Of a DNA stretch of 64,000 nucleotides, positions 50,605 through 59,857 are shown piece by piece. The position numbers and the translations under genes were made by a program. The notes beneath the pieces were generated by a model. It was not told the DNA's origin. It was given only the letters and a program-made list of their open reading frames with translations, and did no database searches. The number at the start of each line of letters is the position of its first letter. Position 1 is the first letter of the stretch. The DNA is from Thalassovita aquimarina (GTDB lineage: Bacteria; Pseudomonadota; Alphaproteobacteria; Rhodobacterales; Rhodobacteraceae). Where the stretch lies: contig NZ_JADMKU010000016.1 of assembly GCF_018219815.1 (NCBI RefSeq), forward strand, positions 1-64,000, read 5' to 3'.

Positions 50605-51807
50605 CTAGTCCTCCTCAACTCCCAGCCGGATATGCGCCATGATCTGGCCGTGGTCAGAGGCGAGCTTGTTATAGGGCGCCTCGGGGTGCGACCCGTCGGT
50701 GATGTGGTCGTTGAAGGTGCTGAAATATTCCATCTTGCCGATCCGCTTCTTGTAATCGGGATGGAAATGGCGGCTGAGGAAAATCTGGTCGACGGATTCG
50801 TAAACTCCGCCGAAGGCCGCCGTATAGACCATGTCGCGCTGCGATTTGCGCACGAACAGCTTTTCCGCCGAATGCAGCCGCACCCGTTCCACCGCGTCGG
50901 TGATCAGCTTGGCCTCTTCGCGCGAATAACGATCGTCTTCGTCCCGCGCGTTGTGGCGCAGCATCCAGGCATAGTTGATGAACGGCACCTCGCCGGCGAC
51001 GATTTCGGAACTGACCGAATGTTCGCCGTCGTTGAAATCGCCCAAAGCGATGACCGGGCGGCCCTTGTCCAGTTCCGCCACGATGGCGCGGCGCAGCACC
51101 CAGGCCTCGGCCATCCGCCGCACGCCGCTGCGCAGGGCCCCCATGGCGCGGCCCACCGGATTGTAGCGGGTCAGATCGGCCTCGGGCGCGAAGGGGGCGC
51201 CGGGGGGCTTGTGATATTCGCCGAGCTTGGATTTCAGGTGGCAGCAGAACACGCTGATCACGTCATTGCCCACCGGCACCCGCACCTTGAGGATCGGGCG
51301 CGACAGGCGCGACAGGGTGTAATGGCCGCAATCCTCGCCGGTCAGTTCGCGGAACGGGATGGAAAGCGGATCGTCGAGGTCCTGAATGATTTCCGGCGCG
51401 CCGACGAACCCCATGCGCGACAGGATAGCGATGCCGGGGCGGCGTTGGCCCGGCAGGCCGGTGTCGTTCGAATTGGGCGCGAAGGCGATTTCCGCGTCGC
51501 GGTAAGACCTGTAGCCGAGTTTCCGAAACACCGCCTTCTTGTGATAGCGTTTCGAGGCGTCGGGGATGACGGCCGCGTTGTAGGCTTCGCCCCGGATATC
51601 GGCCTCTTCGATGACCTCGCGCAGGGCGTCTTCCTCGAACACTTCCTGGAAGCCGACGATATCGGCATCCATGGTCAGGATCTGGTCGGCGACCCAGTCG
51701 AGTTTCCAGGCGTATTCTTCCGGCGTGTAGGTCTGGAATTCGTAATATTCCTTGTCCGGGCCGATCAGGTTCTTGATGTTGAAACTGGCGATGGTGAAAC
51801 GGGTCAT
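50605..51807 (-). CDS. Endonuclease/exonuclease/phosphatase family protein
   Basis: A 400-residue EEP-fold enzyme. Motifs: SFNIKNL at the N-terminus, DIVGFQEVFEE with the metal Glu, VFCCHLKSK, ALGDFNDGE and the C-terminal ASDHGQIMAHI. These are the catalytic loops of metal-dependent phosphodiesterases and nucleases. The substrate is unknown. No signal peptide is evident. It lies on the same strand as the DUF4265 gene 59 bp upstream. Confidence 0.82.
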   Translation of the reverse strand: MTRFTIASFNIKNLIGPDKEYYEFQTYTPEEYAWKLDWVADQILTMDADIVGFQEVFEEDALREVIEEADIRGEAYNAAVIPDASKRYHKKAVFRKLGYRSYRDAEIAFAPNSNDTGLPGQRRPGIAILSRMGFVGAPEIIQDLDDPLSIPFRELTGEDCGHYTLSRLSRPILKVRVPVGNDVISVFCCHLKSKLGEYHKPPGAPFAPEADLTRYNPVGRAMGALRSGVRRMAEAWVLRRAIVAELDKGRPVIALGDFNDGEHSVSSEIVAGEVPFINYAWMLRHNARDEDDRYSREEAKLITDAVERVRLHSAEKLFVRKSQRDMVYTAAFGGVYESVDQIFLSRHFHPDYKKRIGKMEYFSTFNDHITDGSHPEAPYNKLASDHGQIMAHIRLGVEED

Positions 51808-51866
51808 GGGCGGGCCTGTGATTGCGTGCTGAAAACTCTGCCTGGGATCGTGATATACGTAAATCG

Positions 51867-52325
51867 TCAGCTTTTCACGACGAGATGCCCGATGGCGCCT
51901 TCCTCGACGTCCCAGACGCCTGCCGCCGCGCCGGCCTCCAGCAGGGCGCGGGCGGGTTCGATATCCGTATCGGGCGGGATGTCCACCGCGTAGAGCATGT
52001 AGCCGAAATTGCCTTGGTCGTAGGTGCAGCCCAGATCCTGAAGCGGGGTCCAGTAGGTCCTGAAATCCCTTTGATCGGCATTTTCCGACCGAATGATCCG
52101 GTAGGTGGAATGCCCGCCGATGAACAGCAGCTTTTCGAACACCAACTGCGGACCGCGTTTGCGGGCGATGACGATATCGCGATAGCTCAGCCCGGTGGCG
52201 AAAAAGGGGGAGTTCTGCAGGCGGTAGCGGTCCTGCCCAAGCCCTTCGACGAAGATGCTTTCGCTGGCCTGCCCGTGCCAGGTGTCGTCGGGAAGTTCGA
52301 TTGTCAGTTTGCCGATATTGGCCAT
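51867..52325 (-). CDS. DUF4265-like hypothetical protein
   Basis: A 152-residue protein resembling DUF4265. The typical core is visible as YRLQNSPFFATGLSYRDIV and KLLFIGGHSTYRIIRS, with a later LQDLGCTYDQGNFGYMLYAVDIP. No enzyme motif is recognisable and the function is unknown. ATG 52325 was selected because it gives the start MANIGKLTIEL; the frame extends to 52367. Confidence 0.65.
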   Translation of the reverse strand: MANIGKLTIELPDDTWHGQASESIFVEGLGQDRYRLQNSPFFATGLSYRDIVIARKRGPQLVFEKLLFIGGHSTYRIIRSENADQRDFRTYWTPLQDLGCTYDQGNFGYMLYAVDIPPDTDIEPARALLEAGAAAGVWDVEEGAIGHLVVKS

Positions 52326-52416
52326 GGCGGTGCGGTTTTCCGTTTTCAGCCTCGAAATCTGCCGCACGGATTGCGCGGCAGGACAGGGGCGGCCCCGCCC
52401 GCGCTGGCGGGGGATC

Positions 52417-52434
52417 GCCCGGCGCGCGCCGGGC
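52417..52434. terminator. 18-bp perfect palindrome after the threonine dehydratase-like gene
   Basis: GCCCGGCG-CG-CGCCGGGC (52417-52434) is a GC-only palindrome 3 bp beyond the dehydratase stop codon. As a hairpin without a T-tract it may limit read-through into the DUF4265 gene, or stabilise the message. Confidence 0.45.
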
Positions 52435-52437
52435 CCC

Positions 52438-53412
52438 TCAGACGGATAGGCCCTGCAACGCCCGGATATACATGTCCGGATCCACGTTGCCGCCCGAGGC
52501 GACCACGATCACCGTGTCGGATGTGAGTTCGTCGCCGTGCTTCAGCGCCGCCGCCAGCGCCGCCGCGCCGCCCGGTTCGATCACCAGCTTCAGCCGAAGG
52601 AAGGCCTGCGCCATCGCGTGCAGGCAGTCGTCGTCGCTGACCACGATGCCCGGGCCGCAGAGCCGCTGCAGGATCGGGAAGGTGATGTCGCCCACCGTAG
52701 GCGTCAGGATCGCGTCGCAGATCGACCCGGTCGTATGCGCGTTGCGTTCGATCCGGCCACTGAGCATCGAGCGTTTGGCGTCGTCGAAGCCTTCGGGTTC
52801 GCAGGGCCGGACCGTCATGCCGGGTGCGCGGGCCTCCAGCGCCAGTGCGATGCCCGAGGTCATGCCGCCGCCGCCGCAGGGGACCAGGACCTCGGCCTGC
52901 TCGACACCTTCTTCCTTGGCCTGTTCGGCGATTTCCAGCCCCATCGTGCCTTGGCCCGCGATCACCACCGGATCGTCGAATGGCTTGATCAGCGTCAGCC
53001 CGCGTTCTTCGGACATCCTTGCGCCGATTTCGCGGCGGTCCTCGGTTTCGCGGTCATAAAGCACCACCTCGGCGCCGAGCGCGCGGGTGTTGTCGATCTT
53101 CAGCTGCGGCGCGTCGGCCGGCATGATGATCACCGAGGGCACGCCGTGCTGTTGGGCGGCATAGGCGACACCCTGGGCGTGGTTGCCGCTGGAAAAGGCG
53201 ATGACGCCCTTGGCACGGGTGTCGGGATCGAGCGCCGAAACCGCCGCCCAGCCGCCGCGGAACTTGAAGCTGCCGGTATGCTGCAGGCATTCGGATTTCA
53301 CCAGTATCCGGCGCCCGGCGATTTCATCCAGGAATGGCGAAGACAGCAGCGGCGTTTTCCGTGCCTTGCCCGCCAACCGTCCGGCGGCGGCTTCGATCAT
53401 CTCGATATTCAT
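52438..53412 (-). CDS. Threonine/serine dehydratase-like PLP enzyme
   Basis: A 324-residue fold-type II PLP protein. The cofactor Lys lies in GSFKFRGG, the SSGNHAQGVAYAA loop binds substrate carboxylate, and GGGGMTSG binds the phosphate. It resembles the short catabolic threonine/serine dehydratases and threo-3-hydroxyaspartate ammonia-lyases without an ACT domain. It releases ammonia and a 2-oxoacid. It overlaps the upstream hydrolase gene by 4 bp (ATGA). Confidence 0.85.
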   Translation of the reverse strand: MNIEMIEAAAGRLAGKARKTPLLSSPFLDEIAGRRILVKSECLQHTGSFKFRGGWAAVSALDPDTRAKGVIAFSSGNHAQGVAYAAQQHGVPSVIIMPADAPQLKIDNTRALGAEVVLYDRETEDRREIGARMSEERGLTLIKPFDDPVVIAGQGTMGLEIAEQAKEEGVEQAEVLVPCGGGGMTSGIALALEARAPGMTVRPCEPEGFDDAKRSMLSGRIERNAHTTGSICDAILTPTVGDITFPILQRLCGPGIVVSDDDCLHAMAQAFLRLKLVIEPGGAAALAAALKHGDELTSDTVIVVASGGNVDPDMYIRALQGLSV

Positions 53413-54248
53413 GTCTGTTCTCCATTGCTGAGGCGTTGCAGCCAGTCGTTGAGCGCCGCCTGCGCCTCGGGTTCGTCCAGAAACGGAACATGCGCCCGGT
53501 CGGCGACATGCGCGACGATCAGGTCGGGATTTCGGCGTTTCATCTCCGCAACCGTCTGGAAACTGAGCAGATCCGAGTTCGCGCCGTGGATGACGGCGCA
53601 GGGCAGCGGCGCGATGGCATCGAAATAGGGCCAGAGGTCGGGCGCGGCATTGGTGGCTTCCAGCACCGCGTCGCGCAGTTTCGGGTCGTAGTTCAGCCGC
53701 ACGCCGTCGGGAGTTTCGACATGGGTGCGGGTGACTTCCGCGCGCCAGCGGTCCAGCGGCACGCCGGGGAATTTTTCCTCCATCGCCGCCTTGCGCGCGC
53801 GCGCCATTTCGTCGAGGTCGCGGAATTCGGGCTGCAGCCCGAGATAGGTCATGATCACCTCGATCCCGCTGCCTTCCAGCACCGGGCCGACATCGTTCAG
53901 GCAGACGCCCAGAAGCCGGTCCTTGGCCCCCATCGCCAGCCCCATGCCGATCATGCCGCCGCGCGAGGTGCCGAGGATCGCCGCCTTGTCCAGCCCGAGG
54001 TGATCGAGCAGTTCCAGCGCATCCTGCGCTTCGCGCGGCAGGTTGTAGCTTTTATAATCCGCGGCGTGGTCGGACTGCCCACGGCCGCGGTAATCCATCC
54101 GGATCATCCGGCACCCTTCCAGCTGCGGCGCCACGAAGTCGAAATCGCGGCAATTGCGGGTCAGGCCGGACAGGCACAGGACCGGCAGGCCGTGGCCTTC
54201 GTCTTCGTAATAGAGTGACAGGCCGTCGGAGCTGGAAAAATGCGGCAT
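53409..54248 (-). CDS. Alpha/beta hydrolase
   Basis: A 279-residue alpha/beta hydrolase. The nucleophile elbow is GTSRGG with Ser, preceded by the oxyanion SGLTRN and the RMDYRGRGQSD strand. The catalytic His is in ADRAHVPFLDEP. It resembles 3-oxoadipate enol-lactonase and haloalkane-dehalogenase relatives, but the substrate is unknown. The start at 54248 shares one base with the dehalogenase stop (TGATG), so the three genes from 54934 to 52438 form one operon. Confidence 0.82.
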   Translation of the reverse strand: MPHFSSSDGLSLYYEDEGHGLPVLCLSGLTRNCRDFDFVAPQLEGCRMIRMDYRGRGQSDHAADYKSYNLPREAQDALELLDHLGLDKAAILGTSRGGMIGMGLAMGAKDRLLGVCLNDVGPVLEGSGIEVIMTYLGLQPEFRDLDEMARARKAAMEEKFPGVPLDRWRAEVTRTHVETPDGVRLNYDPKLRDAVLEATNAAPDLWPYFDAIAPLPCAVIHGANSDLLSFQTVAEMKRRNPDLIVAHVADRAHVPFLDEPEAQAALNDWLQRLSNGEQT

Positions 54249-54934
54249 CAGGACCTCGCGATGTCGGGGATGGTGGTCAGGTCGGACAGGATGTGATGCG
54301 GCTTGCCCGGCAAGCGGTCGACCGGATCGCCGCCGCGGTTGACCCAAGCGGTGGTGAAGCCGTAACCGGATGCCGCCCCCGCATCCCAGCCGTTGGAGGA
54401 CACGAACAGCACCTCGTCGTCGTTGCAGCCGAAGCGTTCGCCGACAAGGTCGTAGACCTGCCGCGCCGGTTTGAACACGCCGACGCTTTCCACCGAAAGC
54501 ACGTCGTCAAGCACGTTGCCGATCCCGGCGCTGTCGACCGCGCCCTTCAGCATGTCGGGTGATCCGTTCGACAGGATCGCGGTGTTCATCCCGGCCGCTT
54601 TCAGATCGGCCAGCATCTTCGGCACTTCCGGATAGGCCTGCAGTTCCAGGTACAGCGCCAGCAGCCGGTCGCGCAGTACCGCGTCGCCGTCGAGCCCGCA
54701 GGCTTCCAGCGACCAGTCGAGCCCGTCCTGGGTGACCTGCCAGAAATCGGTATGTTCGTCCATGACGGCGCGCAGCCAGCTGTATTGCAGCTGTTTCAGC
54801 CGCCAGTATTCGGACAGTTTCGGCCAGGTTTTGGCCAGCGCTTCATTGCCCGGCTCAGCGGCGGCCTGCCGGGCGGCGGCGGCGACGTCGAACAGGGTGC
54901 CGTAGGCGTCGAAAATGCAAGTGGTGATTGTCAT
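54248..54934 (-). CDS. (S)-2-haloacid dehalogenase-type HAD hydrolase
   Basis: A 228-residue protein. Motif I FDAYGTLFDV, with Ala-Tyr in place of the usual Leu-Asp after the nucleophile, is typical of type II L-2-haloacid dehalogenases. Further motifs are AILSNGSPDML and FVSSNGWDAGAA, and the Lys lies in VGVFKPA. The enzyme would hydrolyse short 2-haloacids to hydroxyacids, or a related phosphorylated substrate. ATG 54934 was chosen at the family start. Confidence 0.85.
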   Translation of the reverse strand: MTITTCIFDAYGTLFDVAAAARQAAAEPGNEALAKTWPKLSEYWRLKQLQYSWLRAVMDEHTDFWQVTQDGLDWSLEACGLDGDAVLRDRLLALYLELQAYPEVPKMLADLKAAGMNTAILSNGSPDMLKGAVDSAGIGNVLDDVLSVESVGVFKPARQVYDLVGERFGCNDDEVLFVSSNGWDAGAASGYGFTTAWVNRGGDPVDRLPGKPHHILSDLTTIPDIARS

Positions 54935-55130
54935 TGAGTGGTTCCTCCCGGGGCAGAGGTTGGCATGACGCGGCGGTGAGGGAAAGGCCGGAATTGTCAC
55001 GATTTGCGGCGCTCGCGGCCCTTGTTTGCATTCATCGGGCGGGGCGGGTAGGCTGACCGGATCATCCCGAGTACCCGCCCTGGCAAACCGGCGGCCTCAC
55101 AGATCAATTTCAAGCAGGACAGGACGACAG

Positions 55131-55559
55131 ATGACCCAGGTCAAGACGGGGGATACCGTACGCATTCACTACACCGGCACGTTGACGGATGGATCGGTTT
55201 TCGATTCATCCGAGGGCCGCGATCCGCTGGAATTCGAAGTTGCCGCCGGCCAGATCATTCCGGGGCTGGACGCGGCGCTGCCGGGTATGACGGTCGGCGA
55301 AAAGAAGGTGGTCGAGGTGCCCTGCGCCCAGGCCTATGGCGAAGCCAACCCGCAGGCCGTGCAGGCCGTACCGCGCGCCGAGGTTCCCGCAGACCTGCCG
55401 CTCGAGGTCGGTACCCAGCTGCAGGTGCAGACCACCGAGGGACAGGTGTTGCCGGTGACCATCGTCGAAGTGACCGAAGAAGCCGTGACCCTGGATGCCA
55501 ACCATCCGCTGGCGGGCAAGGACCTGACCTTCGCGATCGAACTGGTCAGCATCGGCTGA
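55131..55559 (+). CDS. FKBP-type peptidyl-prolyl isomerase, SlyD-like
   Basis: A 142-residue FKBP. The first half TGTLTDGSVFDSSEGRDPLEF and the core IIPGLDAALPGMTVGEKKVVEVP are standard. A region of about 60 residues inserted before the last strands is the insert-in-flap chaperone domain of SlyD-type proteins. It lacks the His-rich nickel tail of E. coli SlyD. ATG 55131 is used, with GGACAGGACG upstream. A strong terminator follows. Confidence 0.88.
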   Translation: MTQVKTGDTVRIHYTGTLTDGSVFDSSEGRDPLEFEVAAGQIIPGLDAALPGMTVGEKKVVEVPCAQAYGEANPQAVQAVPRAEVPADLPLEVGTQLQVQTTEGQVLPVTIVEVTEEAVTLDANHPLAGKDLTFAIELVSIG

Positions 55560-55588
55560 GCCCGGCTGGACCCGGGAAGAAAATGAGA

Positions 55589-55613
55589 ACGGCGGGCCGG
55601 TGAGGCCCGCCGT
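55589..55613. terminator. Bidirectional terminator between FKBP and hydrolase genes
   Basis: ACGGCGGGCC (55589-55598) and GGCCCGCCGT (55604-55613) make a 10-bp stem with a 5-nt loop. A T-rich stretch follows on the + strand (TTTCGCGTTTT) and a TTCTCATTTTC on the - strand, so it serves the two convergent transcripts. Confidence 0.8.
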
Positions 55614-55629
55614 TTCGCGTTTTCAGCTG

Positions 55630-56496
55630 TCAGGCGCCCGCGGCGGCGAACCAGTCCCAGACCTCTTGCCAGATCGCTTCGCGCCCGCTGCGGAAGGCAC
55701 CTTCGTGGCCGATCCGTTTCAGCCCGTAATCGGCAGGGCTGCGCCGGGTGAGCGTTTTGGGCGCGGCGGGGTAGAGATCCTGGATCGTCTGTGCCGCGCG
55801 ATCGGTGGCGATGGGATCGTCGGCAAAGACCCAGGACCGGATTGGAGCGGCGATTTCGCCATAGGCATGTGGCTGCAAACGGCTGTCCAGATCGGTGCCG
55901 AGATACCGCCGCCGGTGCGACCAGCGCCGCCAGGTGCGGAAGGCCTTGGGCGGCAGCGGTTCGCCCGTCCAGCCGCCGCCGGTTTTCAGATAGCCGTGCC
56001 GCATCAGCGACCACGCCCCGATACCCCACCAGAAATAGAGCTCCAGCGGGATGTAATGCGGTTTGTGATACGGCCAGAACCCGGACCCGACCGCGAAGAA
56101 GGCGTGTTTGTCGACCTTTTCGTGATTGTCCAGCAATCCGACAAGGTGGCCACCGACACTATGCGTCAGGTGGCCCATCGGCAGGCCGCCGGCGCGATCG
56201 GCCAGCAGGTCGACCGCCGCCGCCATGTCGAACCGGCCCCAGTCGGCGATGTCGATATCCGACCCGGCCAGATCGCCGGCCCGCGATGCGCCGATGCCGC
56301 GGTAATCATAGGTCAGCACCAGCGCGCTATGGCCGGCCAGATACTGGGCCGCCTTGTGGTAGTAATACTGCGGAAAGCCTGTGGCGGCGGAAACCAGCAC
56401 CGCGCGTTGCGGATCGGGGCCGCTGATGACGGTGCCGCCGAGCGTTGTGCCGTCGCGGGCCGGGAAGGTCACGGGTTCGGTTCGTATATCGGTCAT
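55630..56496 (-). CDS. Alpha/beta-fold hydrolase (COG4757-like)
   Basis: A 288-residue hydrolase-like protein. The strand ALVLTYDYRGIGASR and nucleophile region LTHSVGGHLVG identify the fold; the substrate is unknown. The frame is open further upstream with a GTG at 56532 and ATG at 56508. ATG 56496 is preferred because GGTG lies 9 nt upstream and the domain starts there. The GTG/ATG choice is uncertain. A heptanucleotide repeat lies upstream. Confidence 0.72.
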   Translation of the reverse strand: MTDIRTEPVTFPARDGTTLGGTVISGPDPQRAVLVSAATGFPQYYYHKAAQYLAGHSALVLTYDYRGIGASRAGDLAGSDIDIADWGRFDMAAAVDLLADRAGGLPMGHLTHSVGGHLVGLLDNHEKVDKHAFFAVGSGFWPYHKPHYIPLELYFWWGIGAWSLMRHGYLKTGGGWTGEPLPPKAFRTWRRWSHRRRYLGTDLDSRLQPHAYGEIAAPIRSWVFADDPIATDRAAQTIQDLYPAAPKTLTRRSPADYGLKRIGHEGAFRSGREAIWQEVWDWFAAAGA

Positions 56497-56590
56497 GGGG
56501 CCAATCACCATATCGGTCAGGGTGTTTCCCACCCAGCCTAGCGCGGCGTTTTCGGCCTTGACTAGGCGGCGGAAAAAGTGCCGTTGCGGC

Positions 56591-56639
56591 GGGAGCCGGG
56601 AGCCGGGAGCCGGGAGCCGGGAGCCGGGAGCCGGGTGCC
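56591..56639. repeat. Heptanucleotide tandem repeat (GGGAGCC)
   Basis: Six perfect copies of GGGAGCC (56591-56632) are followed by one variant GGGTGCC (56633-56639). It is intergenic, between two divergent genes, in an otherwise unique region. Such short-unit arrays change copy number by slippage, so it may be a variable locus that shifts promoter spacing. Confidence 0.85.
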
Positions 56640-56748
56640 GTGGCGGCAGCTTTTACATGCATGTTCCCGACTTGAACGGATCGGTTCGTCTTGGCCTGTG
56701 CAGCAGTTGTGCTAGGCTCGGAGCATCATCCAGACCTTGAGGTCCGCC

Positions 56749-57336
56749 ATGCCCAGCCCAGCCGAAGCCCTGATCGAACGCATTCGCGAGTTGCAGGAAC
56801 AGTTCGAAGTCGAACTGTCCAAGCGGCGGAAGCAGTTCCGCTACCGGCTGGAAAATGGCCGGGTGGTGTTCGAAGAAGAGACCCGCAAGGCACACCGGCA
56901 ATTGCGGGTCAGGCTGCTGCGCTTCCTTGCCCGGACCCGACCGAAAGAGGTGCTGAGCGCGCCGGTGATCTACTCCTTGATCGTGCCCTTCGTGATCCTG
57001 GATCTGTTCGTGACGGTCTATCACGCGATCTGTTTCCCGATCTACGGCATCCCCAAGGTGCGCCGCCGCGATCACATCCGCATCGACCGTCACCACTTGG
57101 CCTACCTCAACGGGATGCAGAAGCTGAACTGCGTTTATTGCGGCTATGCCAACGGGCTGATTTCCTATGTCCGCGAAATCGCTGGCCGGACCGAGGCCTA
57201 TTGGTGCCCGATCAAACACGCAGATCGGGTCGACGGGCGGCATGACCACTATCACGAATTCCTGGAATACGGAGATGGCGAGGGATGGCACGGCGGGCTG
57301 GTGAAATCGCGGAACGGGCTGAAGGACGAGGAATGA
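56749..57336 (+). CDS. Conserved hypothetical membrane-associated CxxC protein
   Basis: A 195-residue protein of unknown function. Residues about 5-55 form a charged coiled-coil-like helix, about 70-105 are hydrophobic (VIYSLIVPFVILDLFVTVYH) and probably membrane-embedded, and the C-terminal part has CVYCGYANG followed by YWCPIKHA, a possible zinc-ribbon. ATG 56749 has GAGGT 6 nt upstream; a TTG at 56737 was rejected. It is separate from its neighbours. Confidence 0.7.
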   Translation: MPSPAEALIERIRELQEQFEVELSKRRKQFRYRLENGRVVFEEETRKAHRQLRVRLLRFLARTRPKEVLSAPVIYSLIVPFVILDLFVTVYHAICFPIYGIPKVRRRDHIRIDRHHLAYLNGMQKLNCVYCGYANGLISYVREIAGRTEAYWCPIKHADRVDGRHDHYHEFLEYGDGEGWHGGLVKSRNGLKDEE

Positions 57337-57474
57337 GCACGCGGCGCTGAAATTCCGGGGGCCGGAGGTGGGGCGCGGGCACTAGGTCCGAAGCGAACCC
57401 ATGCCCGTCAGCATGAACAAAGGATGTTCGGGAATGATGGGGGAAACCCCACCCTGCAGTCGTACCGAGGGCGG

Positions 57475-57900
57475 TTATTTCCGGCGCAGCTTGATCACCA
57501 CGTCGACAGAGCTGATTTCCGCGCCTTCCGGCGCCTCGGGCAGGCGGGTGATGACCAGTTCCTCGGTCGGCGCGTCGGTCAGTTTGCCGTCATCTTCCCA
57601 GAAGAAATGCGGGTGATCGTGGGTATTGGTGTCGAAATAGCTTTTCGACCCGTCGACGGTGACTTCCTGCATAAGCCCGGCTTCGCAGAAGGTGCGCAGG
57701 GTGTTGTAGACCGTGGCCAGCGACACGCTTTCGCCGGTTTCGCGCACCGCGGCGAACAGGCTTTCGGCGGTGACGTGGCGATGCTGTCCGTCGCCCACCA
57801 GCAGCGACGCCAGGGTCAGCCGCTGACGGGTCGGGCGCAATCCTGCCCCTGCCAGCCACTCGGACCCTCTTTGTGCCGGTTGCGTGCTCAGCTTCATCAT
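57475..57900 (-). CDS. irr: Fur-family iron response regulator Irr
   Basis: A 141-residue Fur-superfamily protein. The winged-helix core VSLATVYNTLRTFCEAGLM and the metal/haem-binding cluster His94, His96 and His98 in HDHPHFFW are visible. The position upstream of and divergent from fabA-fabB-fabI is conserved in many alphaproteobacteria. Irr represses or activates iron genes according to haem status. The N-terminal haem regulatory Cys-Pro motif of Bradyrhizobium Irr is absent. Start ATG 57900 or 57897. Confidence 0.88.
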   Translation of the reverse strand: MMKLSTQPAQRGSEWLAGAGLRPTRQRLTLASLLVGDGQHRHVTAESLFAAVRETGESVSLATVYNTLRTFCEAGLMQEVTVDGSKSYFDTNTHDHPHFFWEDDGKLTDAPTEELVITRLPEAPEGAEISSVDVVIKLRRK

Positions 57901-57911
57901 CGTCTTCCCTT

Positions 57912-57930
57912 CCTAATATGACAATATAGG
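57912..57930. promoter_or_regulatory. Imperfect palindrome upstream of irr
   Basis: CCTAATATGACAATATAGG (57912-57930) pairs at six of nine arm positions about a central A, in the irr-fabA divergent region. It is AT-rich and may be an Irr or Fur-family autoregulatory site. The match is weak. Confidence 0.3.
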
Positions 57931-58068
57931 AGAGACCACCGGTGGAATTCAAATGAAAACAGGTCGCATCTGTCCGCCAAGGCCCGCGTGCATGGACTTG
58001 CAGGACTTCCCCACGGGGTGCTAGAGGGAGATTGAAAGCAACAATATTTCCCGAAGGGGGCGGCCAGA

Positions 58069-58578
58069 ATGGCACAATATCCGAGCAGTTTCGACAAGGA
58101 AGACCTTCTGAAATGCGCCCGTGGCGAACTGTTTGGCCCCGGCAATGCCCAGCTGCCCGCGCCGCCGATGCTGATGATGGACCGGATCACCGAGATTTCC
58201 GGCGATGGCGGCCTGCACGGCAAGGGCCATGTGGTTGCCGAATTCGACATCAATCCGGACCTGTGGTTCTTCGAATGCCATTTCCCCGGCAATCCGATCA
58301 TGCCCGGCTGCCTTGGCCTTGACGGGCTGTGGCAGCTGACCGGCTTCAACCTGGGCTGGCGCGGCTGGGAAGGGCGCGGCTATGCTCTGGGCGTGGGCGA
58401 GGTCAAGCTGACCGGCATGGTGCGCCCGGACCGCAAGATGCTGACCTACAAGGTCGACTTCACCAAGGCGATCCAGACCCGCCGGCTGACCATGGGTGTC
58501 GCCGATGGTATTGTGGAAGCCGATGGAGAGGTTATCTACCAGGTCAAGGACATGAAGGTCGCTCTGTCGGAAGGCTGA
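58069..58578 (+). CDS. fabA: 3-hydroxydecanoyl-ACP dehydratase/isomerase
   Basis: A 169-residue FabA. The active-site segment [16 protein letters not shown] contains His71 and Asp85, one residue off from E. coli His70/Asp84. It dehydrates 3-hydroxydecanoyl-ACP and isomerises the product, starting unsaturated fatty acid synthesis. It heads the fabA-fabB-fabI operon. Confidence 0.96.
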   Translation: MAQYPSSFDKEDLLKCARGELFGPGNAQLPAPPMLMMDRITEISGDGGLHGKGHVVAEFDINPDLWFFECHFPGNPIMPGCLGLDGLWQLTGFNLGWRGWEGRGYALGVGEVKLTGMVRPDRKMLTYKVDFTKAIQTRRLTMGVADGIVEADGEVIYQVKDMKVALSEG

Positions 58579-58627
58579 GAAAGCCGAGAAAGCACAGACC
58601 GCCCTTGGGTAAAGAAGGAGAGCGCAG

Positions 58628-59857
58628 ATGCGCCGAGTAGTGGTTACCGGGATGGGCGTGGTTTCGTCCATCGGCAATAACGTCGAAGAGGTCTTGGCCT
58701 CGCTGAAAGCGGGCAAATCGGGGATCACCGCCAATGAGGCGATGATCGAACACGGCTTCCGCAGCCAGGTTGCGGGCGCGGTGGATATCGACGTCACCGA
58801 ACATATCGACAAGCGCACCCTGCGCTTCATGGGGCCGGGTGCGGCCTATGCCCATATCGCGATGCAACAGGCGATCAATGATGCCGGGCTGACCGAAGCC
58901 GACATCGTCAACCCGCGCACCGGTCTGGTGGCCGGGTCCGGCGGGCCGTCGACCAGCGCCATGCTGGCGGCGCATCAGACGGTGCTGGAAAAGGGCAGCC
59001 CGAAGCGGATCGGACCCTTCGCGGTGCCCAAATGCATGGGATCGACGATTTCGGCCAACCTGTCGACCGCCTTCAAGATCAAGGGCATCAACTATTCGAT
59101 CACCTCGGCCTGTTCGACTTCGCTGCATTGCATCGGCAATGCCGCGGAACAGATCATGATGGGCAAGCAGGACGTGATGTTCGCCGGCGGCGGCGAGGAA
59201 TTGGACTGGACCCTGTCCTGCCTGTTCGACGCGATGGGCGCGATGAGCTCTAAGTACAATGACACCCCGGAAAAGGCCTCGCGGGCTTTCGACGCCGATC
59301 GCGACGGCTTCGTGATTTCGGGCGGCGGCGGCATCGTGGTGCTGGAAGATCTGGAACGCGCGCTGGCGCGCGGCGCCAAGATCTATGCCGAAGTGACCGG
59401 TTTCGCGGCAACGTCCGACGGCCACGACATGGTCGCGCCCTCGGGCGAGGGCGGCGAGCGGGCGATGCGGCTGGCGCTGTCGACCCTGGCCGAGGACCGC
59501 AAGGTCAGCTACATCAACGCGCACGGCACCTCGACCCCGGTCGGCGATGTCGGCGAGGTCGAAGCGGTCCGCCGCGTCTTCGGCGACGACTACGTGCCGC
59601 CGATTTCCTCGACCAAGTCGATGACCGGCCACAGCCAAGGGGCCACCGGCGCGCAGGAAGCGATTTACTGCCTGCTGGCGCTGGAGCACGATTTCATCAT
59701 CCCGTCGATCAATGTCGGCACGCTCGATCCCGCCCTGCGCGAGGGAGAGATCGCCACCAAGCTGGTCGAAAACGCGGGTCTCGACACGGTGATGACCAAC
59801 AGTTTCGGTTTCGGCGGCACCAACGGGTCGATGCTTCTTTCCAAATACCTGGGGTAA
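58628..59857 (+). CDS. fabB: 3-oxoacyl-ACP synthase I
   Basis: A 409-residue beta-ketoacyl synthase. The nucleophile Cys162 is in TSACSTS, and the catalytic His residues are in NAHGTST and MTGHSQGA, giving the Cys-His-His triad. Together with FabA it elongates unsaturated acyl chains. AAGAAGGAGAG precedes the ATG. It ends immediately before fabI. Confidence 0.96.
   Translation: MRRVVVTGMGVVSSIGNNVEEVLASLKAGKSGITANEAMIEHGFRSQVAGAVDIDVTEHIDKRTLRFMGPGAAYAHIAMQQAINDAGLTEADIVNPRTGLVAGSGGPSTSAMLAAHQTVLEKGSPKRIGPFAVPKCMGSTISANLSTAFKIKGINYSITSACSTSLHCIGNAAEQIMMGKQDVMFAGGGEELDWTLSCLFDAMGAMSSKYNDTPEKASRAFDADRDGFVISGGGGIVVLEDLERALARGAKIYAEVTGFAATSDGHDMVAPSGEGGERAMRLALSTLAEDRKVSYINAHGTSTPVGDVGEVEAVRRVFGDDYVPPISSTKSMTGHSQGATGAQEAIYCLLALEHDFIIPSINVGTLDPALREGEIATKLVENAGLDTVMTNSFGFGGTNGSMLLSKYLG

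Noticed and set aside
49615-51993. 792-codon + strand frame over pcaD and the EEP gene
   Set aside because: It overlaps two convincing minus-strand genes and shows no domain; a typical GC-rich shadow.
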